Assembly: GCF_000013865.1 (NCBI RefSeq)
Contig: NC_007948.1
Location: 496,001 to 560,000, forward strand
DNA length: 64,000 nucleotides
DNA from: Polaromonas sp. JS666
GTDB lineage: Bacteria > Pseudomonadota > Gammaproteobacteria > Burkholderiales > Burkholderiaceae_C
Direction: 5' to 3'
Part shown: positions 29,589 to 38,630 of the stretch, one piece after another
Layout: each line of letters starts with the position of its first letter
Numbering within the stretch: position 1 is the stretch's first letter
The notes under the pieces: generated by a model
Told to the model about the DNA's origin: nothing
The model's database searches: none
The model's input: the letters and a program-made list of their open reading frames with translations, nothing else
Translations under genes and position numbers: made by a program

Positions 29589-30455
29589 ATGCTGAACCCT
29601 GCACTCCTAAACCTCCCGTCCACTTCATACCATTTCACGGAGGTGGAAGGGCTCAACGTGTTTTATCGAAGCGCCGGAGACCCTTGCGCGCCGACCATTG
29701 TTTTGCTGCACGGATTTCCGTCGTCATCACACATGTTCCGGGATTTGATTCCGCTCCTCGCCGATCGCTTTCACGTCATCGCACCCGACTACATCGGATT
29801 CGGCTATTCCGATGCGCCATCTGCGCAGGAATTTGAATACAGTTTTCGGCATCTCACGGAAATCGTCCAGAGTCTGTTGGGGAAGTTCGGGATTGAAGCG
29901 TACTACCTCTACATGCAGGACTACGGCGGGCCGATCGGATTACGCCTGGCCACTGCTCATCCCGAACGTGTGCTCGGCTTGGTGTTTCAGAACGCAAACG
30001 TGTACATGGAGGGCGTGAGTCAGGCAGCCGCCGACGTATTCATGCCGCTGTGGCTGCGGGGAGACGAAACTGGCGCACGGCAGATGCTATTGGCACAAAC
30101 AACTCGGTTCCAGTACACGCAAGGTGCCCGCAACTCAGCCTCGCTGAATCCAGATGCGTGGACACACGATCAAGCCCTGCTTGATCGCCCCGGCAGTGCG
30201 GACAGGCAGATGGCGCTGTTCAAGGACTACCAAACCAATGTAGCCCTCTACGAAGAATGGCAGGCCTATTTTCGTCAACGCCAACCCAAAAGCCTGGTGG
30301 CCTGGGGCAAGGGGGATCCGTTTTTTGGGGTGCCCGGTGCTGAGGCATTCAAGCGTGACCTGACAAACCTCGAAGTGCACTATTTCGACGCAGGTCATTT
30401 TGCGCTCGAAGAGGACTGCCCGGCAATCGCAGCGCTGATCAAGCGTTATTTCTGA
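29589..30455 (+). CDS. Alpha/beta hydrolase (haloalkane dehalogenase / epoxide hydrolase type)
   Basis: A 288-residue hydrolase. Oxyanion motif HGFPSSSHMFRDL, nucleophile Asp in MQDYGGPIGLRLA and catalytic His in AGHFALEE are seen; an Asp nucleophile points to ester, epoxide or C-halogen hydrolysis by an alkyl-enzyme intermediate. ATG 29589 is preferred over the upstream TTG. It is a paralogue of the Tat-exported hydrolase at 49640. Cotranscribed with the CMD gene before it, 48 bases away. Confidence 0.88.
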   Translation: MLNPALLNLPSTSYHFTEVEGLNVFYRSAGDPCAPTIVLLHGFPSSSHMFRDLIPLLADRFHVIAPDYIGFGYSDAPSAQEFEYSFRHLTEIVQSLLGKFGIEAYYLYMQDYGGPIGLRLATAHPERVLGLVFQNANVYMEGVSQAAADVFMPLWLRGDETGARQMLLAQTTRFQYTQGARNSASLNPDAWTHDQALLDRPGSADRQMALFKDYQTNVALYEEWQAYFRQRQPKSLVAWGKGDPFFGVPGAEAFKRDLTNLEVHYFDAGHFALEEDCPAIAALIKRYF

Positions 30456-30481
30456 CATTTGTACTAGCAGGAATACCAGTT

Positions 30482-31024
30482 ATGAATAGGAAACTATCCA
30501 AGCTTGTTGTTGCGACGCTCCCGATCGCCCTTACGGTAGTACTCGGCGCACAGGGAGCAGCGCAAGCCCAGGTACAGTTTTCGGGCAAGGTGCTTCCGCT
30601 GGAACTGGCGCAAGAGGCCGCCCAGGAAGCGCTGCGCAGTTGTGAGGCAAGCGGCTACCGCGTGTCTGTTTCGGTTGTTGATGTCGCTGGTGTGGAGCGC
30701 GCCTTCCTTCGCGGGGATCACAGCACTATTCACACCCGAGAAACCGCCTATAAAAAGGCTTATACGATTGCGTCACTGGGACCAATATTCGCAAGCATCA
30801 GCACGGGCCAGTTGACCGAAAGGATCAGCAAGACACCGACAGGACCAGCATTGTCAACTGTATCCAACATCATTCTGTTGGCTGGAGGGGTAGCCATACG
30901 CCACAACGATGAAACGATCGCGGCTATAGGCGTCGGAGGCGCTCCAGGTGGAGCACTCGACGAGGTTTGCGCACACGCTGGTGTGGTTCGAATCCAGGAG
31001 CGTGTCAACGCATTGCATCAATAG
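30482..31024 (+). CDS. Exported GlcG/HbpS-family (DUF336) protein
   Basis: A 180-residue protein with a signal peptide (residues 1-29, ending AAQAQ) and a GlcG/HbpS domain: LPLELAQEAAQEAL, VSVVDVAGVERAFLRGD, then RETAYKKAYTIAS. The related HbpS binds haem and senses redox stress in Streptomyces; GlcG is linked to glycolate use. The ending GGAPGGALDEVCAHAGV is typical. Third gene of the LysR-linked group. Confidence 0.88.
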   Translation: MNRKLSKLVVATLPIALTVVLGAQGAAQAQVQFSGKVLPLELAQEAAQEALRSCEASGYRVSVSVVDVAGVERAFLRGDHSTIHTRETAYKKAYTIASLGPIFASISTGQLTERISKTPTGPALSTVSNIILLAGGVAIRHNDETIAAIGVGGAPGGALDEVCAHAGVVRIQERVNALHQ

Positions 31025-31344
31025 TCAAAAACACCGCTTCGAGTTTTGACGATATACACCGCGTCCGTCGTCCCGTGAACAAAGCGTCCCGAAAACGGCA
31101 TTCGAGGCGATGGTTTCGAAGAGTCGGTCTGGCCTGATTGCTTGATAGTGCACATGCAGTGTACTTTCGATGATTTTTATGTTGAAAAACCTGGAGATGA
31201 CATTTTTTGTAAGAACAACCTGCAGACTCCGACCAATTTTTAAGCAACGTAATAACGCGCTGCTCATGCGGCGCCAATAGATCCATCATGCAGATATTAG
31301 CCCGCAGCTTTGTTGAAAAACCTCTTTGAAATCCGGAAATTATT
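31025..31344. other. 320-bp gap without a supported gene
   Basis: AT-richer than its surroundings. It holds an imperfect dyad AGTGCAC-atgca-GTGTACT near 31148. No reading frame on either strand looks protein-like. The end of the gap should carry the promoter of the Met-rich protein gene at 31345. Confidence 0.4.
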
Positions 31345-31602
31345 ATGAAAATTCGCAACACTATTTCGATCCTCGCCGCTTCTATTGCAATGTCCTCAGC
31401 TTTCCTTGCGCATGCACAAAATACCCAAAAGATGGACGAAAAAACCAACATGGAAATGACGAAAAGCGATCAAGATGGAAAGCACATGAAAGCCGAAACG
31501 ATGAAAATGGCAGAAGGTAAATCTGACAAGATGACCAAAGACGGCATGGGTCATGTGAATCAATCGGCTGACGTGTTCAAGGACCTCTATCGGGGCCGTT
31601 AA
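31345..31602 (+). CDS. Small exported Met/Lys/Asp-rich protein
   Basis: An 85-residue protein with a clear signal peptide (MKIRNTISILAASIAMSSAF, cleavage after AHA). The mature part has eight Met among about 60 residues in K/D/E-rich text such as KMDEKTNMEMTKSD. It resembles pentapeptide MXKDX proteins without a strict repeat. Such proteins may act as periplasmic methionine sinks for oxidants. A strict MXKDX protein is at 43311. Confidence 0.7.
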   Translation: MKIRNTISILAASIAMSSAFLAHAQNTQKMDEKTNMEMTKSDQDGKHMKAETMKMAEGKSDKMTKDGMGHVNQSADVFKDLYRGR

Positions 31603-31899
31603 GCCGAGCCGGTAAGGTGCTATGGCTGAAAGTGTGGCTGCCATATTGCAAATGTGGTAGCCATCAGCACTCATGGTCATCTTTCGGCGTGAGAGTCGGG
31701 GGTCCCCCTGTTGCATCTGCAACTAGGTTTTGCATATTCAACAGCTAATCACGCCCACATTTACGGGGCCAGCGTTCGGTTCAATGCATAAACGCACATA
31801 CAGAAACGGTTTACGTCAGCGCTTTCGGGTCTCTGAAAATTGAATCGGGTTGCCGTCCAGCGAAACGCTGACAGCTGAAACTGTAGCGCTAGACGAACT

Positions 31900-32271
31900 G
31901 GTTGATGTGCTGCAACAGCTGTTTGACGCTGGTAGGGGTTGCCCATGTTGTGGTGGACGGGCCCCAGGGGTTTAGCAACTGCGTGCCGCCCGTCTGGGCT
32001 ATCACCAGCACCAAGCTGGCGGTTGTGAGGCTGCACGGACGTAATGCCGAGACCTGGAACATAAAGGGCGTGACCGTGGCTTCTGACCGGTTTAACTTAC
32101 GACAACCCAGAGCACGAACTGCAGCAGCTGGTGCCTAGCATTCTTGATCTGGAACGTAGAGCGGAGCTGGTGCAGGTGCAGGTGCAGGTGCAGGTGCAGG
32201 TGATTTTTAACAACAACTACGAGGACCAGGGCCAGCGGAATGCAACAACTTTGATGAACATGTTGCATTGA
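31900..32271 (+). pseudogene. DUF72 family protein remnant with hexanucleotide expansion
   Basis: The C-terminal part of a DUF72 protein can be read as VAHVVVDGPQGFSNCVPPVW, then LAVVRLHGRNAETWNIKG, then (after one extra T near 32097) PEHELQQLVPSILDL and FNNNYEDQGQRNA, ending at TGA 32269-32271. The N-terminal half is missing. Within it, GTGCAG is repeated five times (32170-32199), lengthening a VQ pair to a VQ run. Confidence 0.75.
32170..32202 (+). repeat. (GTGCAG)5 microsatellite
   Basis: Five perfect GTGCAG units and a final GTG inside the DUF72 remnant. It is in frame with the remnant and encodes alternating Val-Gln. Confidence 0.95.
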
Positions 32272-32350
32272 TGCGGCACCCGTTAGGTGCGCACACGTGA
32301 ATGCCGGCTTAGGCATCAGGCTCTAGCCCCGATCACACTAGAATTTACCC

Positions 32351-32602
32351 ATGGCTCGTAATCGCCCAGCTTCCTCCTGGGGTCACCCTCTGTTTCGATG
32401 GGCGCTTGCCTTGGTGGGTGTAGCCGCGGCTGTGGCCACCTTGGCAGTGGTGGTTGCCACCGCCATGCAGCGCAGCCTTGTGTGGTGGGAAATGACCGCG
32501 ATTGCCCTGGCAGCCCTGATTGTGGCGGCGGTTATTAAACGTAGCAACGTGCAGAAGGCCAGACGACGCGCCATTGATATGCGTGACTCAGCGCTGTGGT
32601 GA
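32351..32602 (+). CDS. Small two-helix membrane protein, unknown
   Basis: An 83-residue hypothetical with two hydrophobic helices (about residues 15-39 and 46-62) and a basic tail (KRSNVQKARRRA). No family recognised. No strong ribosome site before ATG 32351. Codon use looks normal for the genome. It stands between a pseudogene and an empty stretch. Confidence 0.5.
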   Translation: MARNRPASSWGHPLFRWALALVGVAAAVATLAVVVATAMQRSLVWWEMTAIALAALIVAAVIKRSNVQKARRRAIDMRDSALW

Positions 32603-33033
32603 AAGCCACTTGCTAAGCTGGCGTCGCTGCCCAGGCTGCACCAACAAAAGCCGGGGGCGAAAGCGGAGCACGGCTGTTTTTCAACGATCGACGACTTTAC
32701 GACATCGCATCTTGTGCTGGCGCGGAAGGGTGGCCGTGCGCGCAGACCTACGTCGAGAGAATCCAGCGCACCCTGTCGGCCATCATCTTGAAGGGTCGAG
32801 GGTCCGGCGAGTTTGAACAAGCGACCCCTGTCGACGAGACGTGCGCGGGATCATGCAGGTGCTTCAACCCTTCATGAATCCCGTAATGCTTCGGTACAAC
32901 CTCGACGGCTTGTCTGCCGCTGCGGATGCCCCGGCCAATCTGGTGCTTCGGAGTCTCGCCCATAGGAGCCGGTTTAAAACTAAGAGGCTCGTTTGTTACA
33001 TAGCGGCAGGCCGCTAGGGAAAGCGAACGCTCT
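32603..33033. other. 430-bp gap without a recognised feature
   Basis: Both strands were read. No frame resembles a known protein and no strong hairpin or repeat was seen. It may be decayed sequence, in keeping with the neighbouring DUF72 remnant. Confidence 0.4.
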
Positions 33034-33264
33034 CTAAGCGCCATGTATGAGTTTGTCCGCCAACCTTCGAATTAACGGCGAAGCCAGCACGACAACTGGT
33101 AGCATAAAAAGCCACGACAATACCCAAGATTTCAACCAGTGCAGCATGTAGGCTTCCAAGCTGGTAGAGCCTACGCTTGAAATGCCAGTAGCCACCGCGC
33201 AGGTCAGCCCCGATTGGAGGACACCGTAGACCAAATGAGCGAAATTTTTGGGGATTTTTATCAC
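33034..33264 (-). CDS. DUF2798 small membrane protein
   Basis: A 76-residue protein with two membrane helices. IPKNFAHLVYGVLQSGLTC, WVLSWLFMLPVVVLASPLIR and the closing RRLADKLIHG fit DUF2798 by recall. The start is GTG 33264. No operon partner is near; function unknown. Confidence 0.7.
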   Translation of the reverse strand: MIKIPKNFAHLVYGVLQSGLTCAVATGISSVGSTSLEAYMLHWLKSWVLSWLFMLPVVVLASPLIRRLADKLIHGA

Positions 33265-33416
33265 GGTTTTTCAGCTTACAGTGAATGTTCAAAGTAGATT
33301 GCGGTCATAAGAGTCGGTCTTGCCTTTCTTTATGCCAATCCCAAGCACAACGTCGAATGCTAGCCGCTGATCATGGCGCTGACTGAGGCAACTCCCCGCG
33401 CACTAGTTATTTCATT

Positions 33417-34130
<714 letters not shown>

Positions 34131-35657
34131 TCAATCGATGGCTATGGCGGTCTGGGCCTTGAACAGTACCTGGTCAAAGTGGGCTTCAAGCTTGGCATTC
34201 CTGCCGCCCAGCAGGGTCCCGAGGTAGGCACCCAAAAAGCCCAACGGCATGCTCGCAATGGCCGGATTAACGATGGGAAACATCGCTTCCTTGCCCATGA
34301 AAGCCGGGCCAATGAGTGCCAGCCCGATGGCGGATATCAAACCCACGCCGACGCCGCCTATGACACCGCCGGTGTTGAAGCGCCGCCAGAATAGCGACAG
34401 CACGACGATGGGGAAATTGGCACTCGCCGCGATCGAGATCGCCAGAATCACCAGCACCGCCACGTTCTGGCCTTGCGCCAGCAAACCCAGAACCGTAGCC
34501 ACAATGCCGATGCCGATCACCGAGACGCGGGCGACCCTGACCTGCTCTTTTTCACTGAGCACGCCCTGCTTGATGACGTTGACGTAGAGGTCATGAGCGA
34601 TGGCTCCCGAGGTGGCGAGTGTCAAGCCTGCCACCACCGCCAAAATGGTGGCAAAAGCCACAGCTGCTACGAAGGCCAGAAAAATCTGTCCGCCCAAAGT
34701 TCCGACCCCACCGCCCAGGTATTGCGCCAGCAGGGGGAGCGCCAGATTGCCACCCTTGTCAGCCGCGCGTATGGCGTCCTGCCCCACCAGCAGGGCCGAG
34801 GCAAAACCAATCAGTGTGGTGACAAGAAAAAATCCGCCCGCGAGAAACATCAGCCAGATGACCGATTTGCGCGCCGTTTTTGCATCTGGCACGGTGTAAA
34901 AGCGGGTCATGATGTGCGGCAGGCCGGCGGTGCCCAGCACAAAACTGATGCCCAGAGAGAATGCATCCAGTGGGTGCTTGAAGAAATTTCCTGGCGACAA
35001 TATTTTGCTGCCGTACTTGGCCTCCATGCCGTCAAACAGCGCCACCGGGTTGAAGCCAAATAGGGCCAGTATCCACACCACCAGCACGACGGCGGTAGAA
35101 ATCAGCAGCACCGCCTTGATAATTTGCACCCAAGTGGTGGCCAGCATGCCACCAAAGGCCACATACACAATCATGCCAATGCCGACAAACACCACAGAGG
35201 CGCTGTAGGGAATGTCCAGCAGCAATTTGATCAACACACCGCCACCGGCCATTTGCGGAATCAGGTACGCTAGGTTAACCACAATGGTACCGACCACTGC
35301 CGCCACCCGGGCTTGCGGGCGTTGCATGCGGTAGGCAATCACGTCGCCCAGTGTGTAGCGGCCGGTGTTGCGCAGCGGCTCGGCGACCAGCAACAAGATG
35401 GTCATGAAAGCCACCAGCGCACCCAGCGCATACAGTGCGCCATCCCAGCCAAACAACGCGGACAGGCCGACAAAGCCCAGAAAAGCGGCGGCACTCATCC
35501 AGTCTCCGGCCAGTGCAAAGCCGTTTTCTACCGCCCCCAGATTGCCCCCCGCCGCGTAAAATTCGCTGGTAGTTTTGGTGCGTTTGGCGGCCCAGTAAGT
35601 CACTGCAAGGGTGATGCCCAGAATGAACAGAAATATGCCCAGCGTGATGAATTTCAT
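34131..35657 (-). CDS. Sodium:solute symporter, ActP-like (probable haloacid permease)
   Basis: A 508-residue symporter of the SSS family with about 13 helices. FYAAGGNLGAVENGFALAGD, DWMSAAAFLGFVGL and GGMLATTWVQIIKAVLL are typical of ActP/YjcG acetate permeases. Because it is followed by a haloacid dehalogenase and lies behind a sigma54 promoter, it probably imports a chlorinated acetate or propionate. It overlaps the end of the DUF485 gene by four bases. Confidence 0.9.
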   Translation of the reverse strand: MKFITLGIFLFILGITLAVTYWAAKRTKTTSEFYAAGGNLGAVENGFALAGDWMSAAAFLGFVGLSALFGWDGALYALGALVAFMTILLLVAEPLRNTGRYTLGDVIAYRMQRPQARVAAVVGTIVVNLAYLIPQMAGGGVLIKLLLDIPYSASVVFVGIGMIVYVAFGGMLATTWVQIIKAVLLISTAVVLVVWILALFGFNPVALFDGMEAKYGSKILSPGNFFKHPLDAFSLGISFVLGTAGLPHIMTRFYTVPDAKTARKSVIWLMFLAGGFFLVTTLIGFASALLVGQDAIRAADKGGNLALPLLAQYLGGGVGTLGGQIFLAFVAAVAFATILAVVAGLTLATSGAIAHDLYVNVIKQGVLSEKEQVRVARVSVIGIGIVATVLGLLAQGQNVAVLVILAISIAASANFPIVVLSLFWRRFNTGGVIGGVGVGLISAIGLALIGPAFMGKEAMFPIVNPAIASMPLGFLGAYLGTLLGGRNAKLEAHFDQVLFKAQTAIAID

Positions 35658-36004
35658 GCTTGCCCCCTGCCGTGCGCGAGCTCATGCACCGCCCGGGACG
35701 CCATCACGTCGAAATCACGGTTGGCAATGCGCACGTAGATCACACCCATGATCCAACACATGAAGTAGCAGCACAGCACCAGCAAGTAGGCCATGTTGAA
35801 CGCACCGCTGATTTTCTGTGTCATGAAGCCTTTGGCATAACCGGCCAACAAAGTCATGCCCATGAACAGGCCGAAGTACATCAGCACCATCGGCACCAGC
35901 AACTTCTTTTTGGCAGCCATTAACTAGCGGAATGCGGGCAGATTGACGGCGTTTTGCCAATACCTCGCGTCTCGGGCTGCAATACTTTGATCGTTTGAAC
36001 TCAT
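35654..36004 (-). pseudogene. DUF485 membrane protein split by an in-frame TAG
   Basis: ATG 36004 (AAGGAGACAAAG before it) opens 26 codons, MSSNDQSIAARDARYWQNAV then NLPAFR, then TAG at 35924-35926; the same frame goes on with LMAAKKKLLVPMVLMYFGLF and the DUF485 ending YVRIANRDFDVMA. CAG to TAG at one codon would explain it, since DUF485 proteins have Gln or similar there (FRxLxxxKK). ATG 35920 lies three bases after the stop, so an 88-residue product can start there by re-initiation and keep both membrane helices. DUF485 proteins accompany ActP permeases. Confidence 0.75.
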
Positions 36005-36072
36005 CTTTGTCTCCTTTTATAGGGATCACCTTTACGGGATTTCACGGCGCCTGTTGCCAGGACGCCCCTATA

Positions 36073-36091
36073 TTGCAGGGACTGTGCCAAG
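36073..36091 (-). promoter_or_regulatory. Sigma54 (-24/-12) promoter of the haloacid operon
   Basis: On the minus strand the text is CTTGGCACAGTCCCTGCAA: GG (36087-36088) and GC (36075-36076) are ten bases apart, and TGGCAC matches the -24 consensus. It points to the DUF485-symporter-dehalogenase genes and lies opposite the gene of a sigma54 activator. Confidence 0.85.
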
Positions 36092-36327
36092 GAAATTCTT
36101 TATTGAAATCAATGGCTTGAATGCAGTCTGCCGTTTTTTTTGTGAAGATTTGATGCGTTTTTGATATCAACTGAGTCACTAAAGACTCGGTTACGCGGCG
36201 TGCAGAGGCGCCTCGCGTACCAGGATTGCCCTGCATGAGCTCATTCAAGCGAACTTGCTACGTGAAAACCCTTTGTTTTGGCCTATGGCGATTTGCTTCG
36301 CGTGGCTCTTGCCCTATGCTTTGCGGG

Positions 36328-36351
36328 GCTTGATTCAATTTTGAATCAAGC
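36328..36351. promoter_or_regulatory. Perfect 24-bp palindrome, probable activator site
   Basis: GCTTGATTCAA, TT, TTGAATCAAGC: arms of 11 bases without mismatch, 24 bases before the activator's ATG and about 240 bp upstream of the -24 element. Position and form fit an upstream activating site that may also allow autoregulation. A second palindrome, TTGATATCAA, is at 36161. Confidence 0.65.
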
Positions 36352-36374
36352 CGCACCGAGCAAGGCAACCCACC

Positions 36375-37799
36375 ATGCAGACTCACGAGAACATATCCAC
36401 GTCCGATTCCTTGTCGAGCAAGACCGAAATCAGCGAGTTGCTGCATTTGCGACAGCTTTGCAAAGACTTCGAGGAAATTTATCGCAACTCGTTTGACGGC
36501 ATTTTTGTGGCCGATGGCAAGGGCATCACGCTGATGGTCAACGAGGGCTGTGAGCGCAACTACGACCTCAAGGCTGAGGAATTGGTAGGTCACCACGTTT
36601 CAGAATTTGAAAAAAAGGGGTGGATACGTCCGGTGATTGCAACCCGTGTGGCGGCCGAGCGAAAACGCATTTCTGCCATGCAGCACACCCACACTGGGAA
36701 AACCATCATGGTCACGGGCATTCCCTTGTTCGACGACCAGGGCGCGGTGCGCAAAGTCATCATCAACTCGCGCGACACCACCGAGCTGGTGCAGTTGCAG
36801 GAGGCATTGCTGCGCACGCGCGAGGATTTGCAGCGTGTTGAAAACGAGATGAAAGAGCTACGTCTGCAAAACCTCAAACCCGATGGTGTGGCGCTCAAAA
36901 GCCAGAGCATGCAGCGCTTGTCCAGCTTGGCATTGCGAGTAGCCAAAGTGGATACGGCGGTGCTGATCAGCGGCGAATCGGGGGTGGGCAAGGAGGTGCT
37001 GGCGCGACAGATTCACAAGGAAAGTCAGCGTAGCCAGGGACCTTTGATCAAAATCAATTGCGGCGCCATTCCACGCGAGTTGCTGGAGTCGGAATTGTTT
37101 GGCTACGAGGGAGGGGCGTTCACTGGCGCACTCAAGCAGGGCAAGGTAGGCCTGATAGAAACCGCCCACCACGGCACCCTGTTTCTGGATGAGATCGGCG
37201 AACTGCCGATGAACCTGCAGGTCAAGCTGCTCCAGACGCTGCAAGACCATACTGTGGTGCGTGTGGGCGGCACTCGGGTCGTCCACGTCGATCTGCGGGT
37301 GATTGCGGCAACCAATCGCGACTTGCAAGTCATGGTGGACAACAACCAGTTTCGCAGCGACCTGTACTACCGCCTGAACGTGGTTCCATTGAGCGTGCCG
37401 CCCCTGCGCTTGCGCAAGGAAGACATTTTTCCGCTGACAGAGCATGCGCTCGACGAGTTAAATGCCTCATACAGTTTCAACAAGCGATTTTCCGAACGCG
37501 CCTTGAAGTCTTTGCTGACGTACGAGTGGCCTGGCAATGTGCGCGAGCTGCGCAATATCGTCGAGCGCCTGGTGGTGACCACGCCTACGGACCTGATTGA
37601 CGTGATCGACTTGCCGGAATATCTAATAGCACCAGTGGACCAGGCCTTCGCAGACCCGCTTGAGTACCGCGCCAAAGTGGCTCAATTTGAAAAGCAACTT
37701 GTCGCAGAGGCGCTCAAGAAATATGGCAATACACGCGCCGTGGCCAAGCAGTTAAATCTCAGCCAATCCACTGTGGTTCGCAAGCTGAACGCAGCATGA
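36375..37799 (+). CDS. Sigma54-dependent activator with PAS sensor domain
   Basis: A 474-residue bacterial enhancer-binding protein: PAS domain (about residues 32-140), AAA+ domain with Walker A GESGVGKE (200-207) and the sigma54 contact loop GAFTGA (247-252), and a C-terminal HTH (YGNTRAVAKQLNLSQSTVV). There is no receiver domain, so it senses a ligand directly through PAS. It is divergent from the haloacid operon with its -24/-12 promoter, resembling DehR-type regulation. Confidence 0.93.
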   Translation: MQTHENISTSDSLSSKTEISELLHLRQLCKDFEEIYRNSFDGIFVADGKGITLMVNEGCERNYDLKAEELVGHHVSEFEKKGWIRPVIATRVAAERKRISAMQHTHTGKTIMVTGIPLFDDQGAVRKVIINSRDTTELVQLQEALLRTREDLQRVENEMKELRLQNLKPDGVALKSQSMQRLSSLALRVAKVDTAVLISGESGVGKEVLARQIHKESQRSQGPLIKINCGAIPRELLESELFGYEGGAFTGALKQGKVGLIETAHHGTLFLDEIGELPMNLQVKLLQTLQDHTVVRVGGTRVVHVDLRVIAATNRDLQVMVDNNQFRSDLYYRLNVVPLSVPPLRLRKEDIFPLTEHALDELNASYSFNKRFSERALKSLLTYEWPGNVRELRNIVERLVVTTPTDLIDVIDLPEYLIAPVDQAFADPLEYRAKVAQFEKQLVAEALKKYGNTRAVAKQLNLSQSTVVRKLNAA

Positions 37800-37901
37800 C
37801 AAGTTATTTGCGGTCGCCCAAGACTATTCTCCAGAATATCGGGGGGGGTGATGCTACGGCTGATTCAGGCCGTGTGTATTGGTTGCGCAAAACCACCCAA
37901 A

Positions 37902-38492
37902 TTATGATGACGGCAATGCAAGCCCGGCCACGGCGACTTCCACGATGCGTTCGAGCGTGCGGCGACCCGGTTTGGTCTTGGCCAACACGTTCATACCCTG
38001 CACCACGGCGACCAGGTAACCAGCTGCTTCAGGCCCGACGTCCGGTCGCAATTCGCCGGCGGCGCGGGCACGTGTCAACGCTGCCGCAAAGGTCGTTTCC
38101 AGTCGGGCTAGATGCAGTTGAAACAACACGGCCAACTCGGGATCGCGTGACGCGAACTCGACCAAGGAATTTGTCATGAGGCAGCCCCAACGCCGCTTGC
38201 CGTCAATCATGGCGTCCACTAGGTGCTCGAAATAGCCGCGTATGCCCTGCAGACCCGAGGGGGCGCTGTTGATCCTCTCCAGAGCCTGCATTGACACGGT
38301 GTCCATGTAGCGGTGCAGCGCCTGGCGAAAAAGGTTTCGCTTATCACCGAATGCGGCATAAATGCTGCCGGGCCCGAGGTTCATGGATCGACACAGGTCC
38401 TGCATCGGTGTCGCTTCAAACCCCTGGTGCCAGAAGGTATCTGTTGCGGCATCCAGCGCCGTATCGGTGTCAAATTCCCGTGTTCTTCCCAT
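37902..38492 (-). CDS. TetR family repressor
   Basis: A 196-residue regulator with N-terminal HTH (ATDTFWHQGFEATPMQDLCR then GPGSIYAAFGDKRNLFRQAL) and a ligand-binding C-terminal half. Divergent from the ketopantoate-reductase-like gene at 38631 across an AT-rich 138-bp region with a good promoter, so it most likely represses that operon. Confidence 0.92.
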   Translation of the reverse strand: MGRTREFDTDTALDAATDTFWHQGFEATPMQDLCRSMNLGPGSIYAAFGDKRNLFRQALHRYMDTVSMQALERINSAPSGLQGIRGYFEHLVDAMIDGKRRWGCLMTNSLVEFASRDPELAVLFQLHLARLETTFAAALTRARAAGELRPDVGPEAAGYLVAVVQGMNVLAKTKPGRRTLERIVEVAVAGLALPSS

Positions 38493-38562
38493 GCAAAAAA
38501 TTATAGTTTATGTATTCAATAAATAGCTTAATGAAATGTTTAATGGATAAATTTATAAGCTA

Positions 38563-38590
38563 TTGACACGCAATTTTCTCACTCTATACT
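38563..38590 (+). promoter_or_regulatory. Promoter of the reductase-enolase operon
   Basis: TTGACA (38563-38568), 16-bp spacer, TATACT (38585-38590), 40 bases upstream of ATG 38631. The following TGATCGTTCA between two ATTAAT motifs may be the TetR operator. Confidence 0.7.
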
Positions 38591-38630
38591 CCATTAATTC
38601 TTGATTGATCGTTCATTAATTGGAGAAAAA

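Noticed and set aside
31005..31451. Minus-strand frame covering the gap at 31.0-31.3 kb
   Set aside because: It runs into the antisense of the signal-peptide gene at 31345 and the end of the HbpS-like gene, and has no family features.
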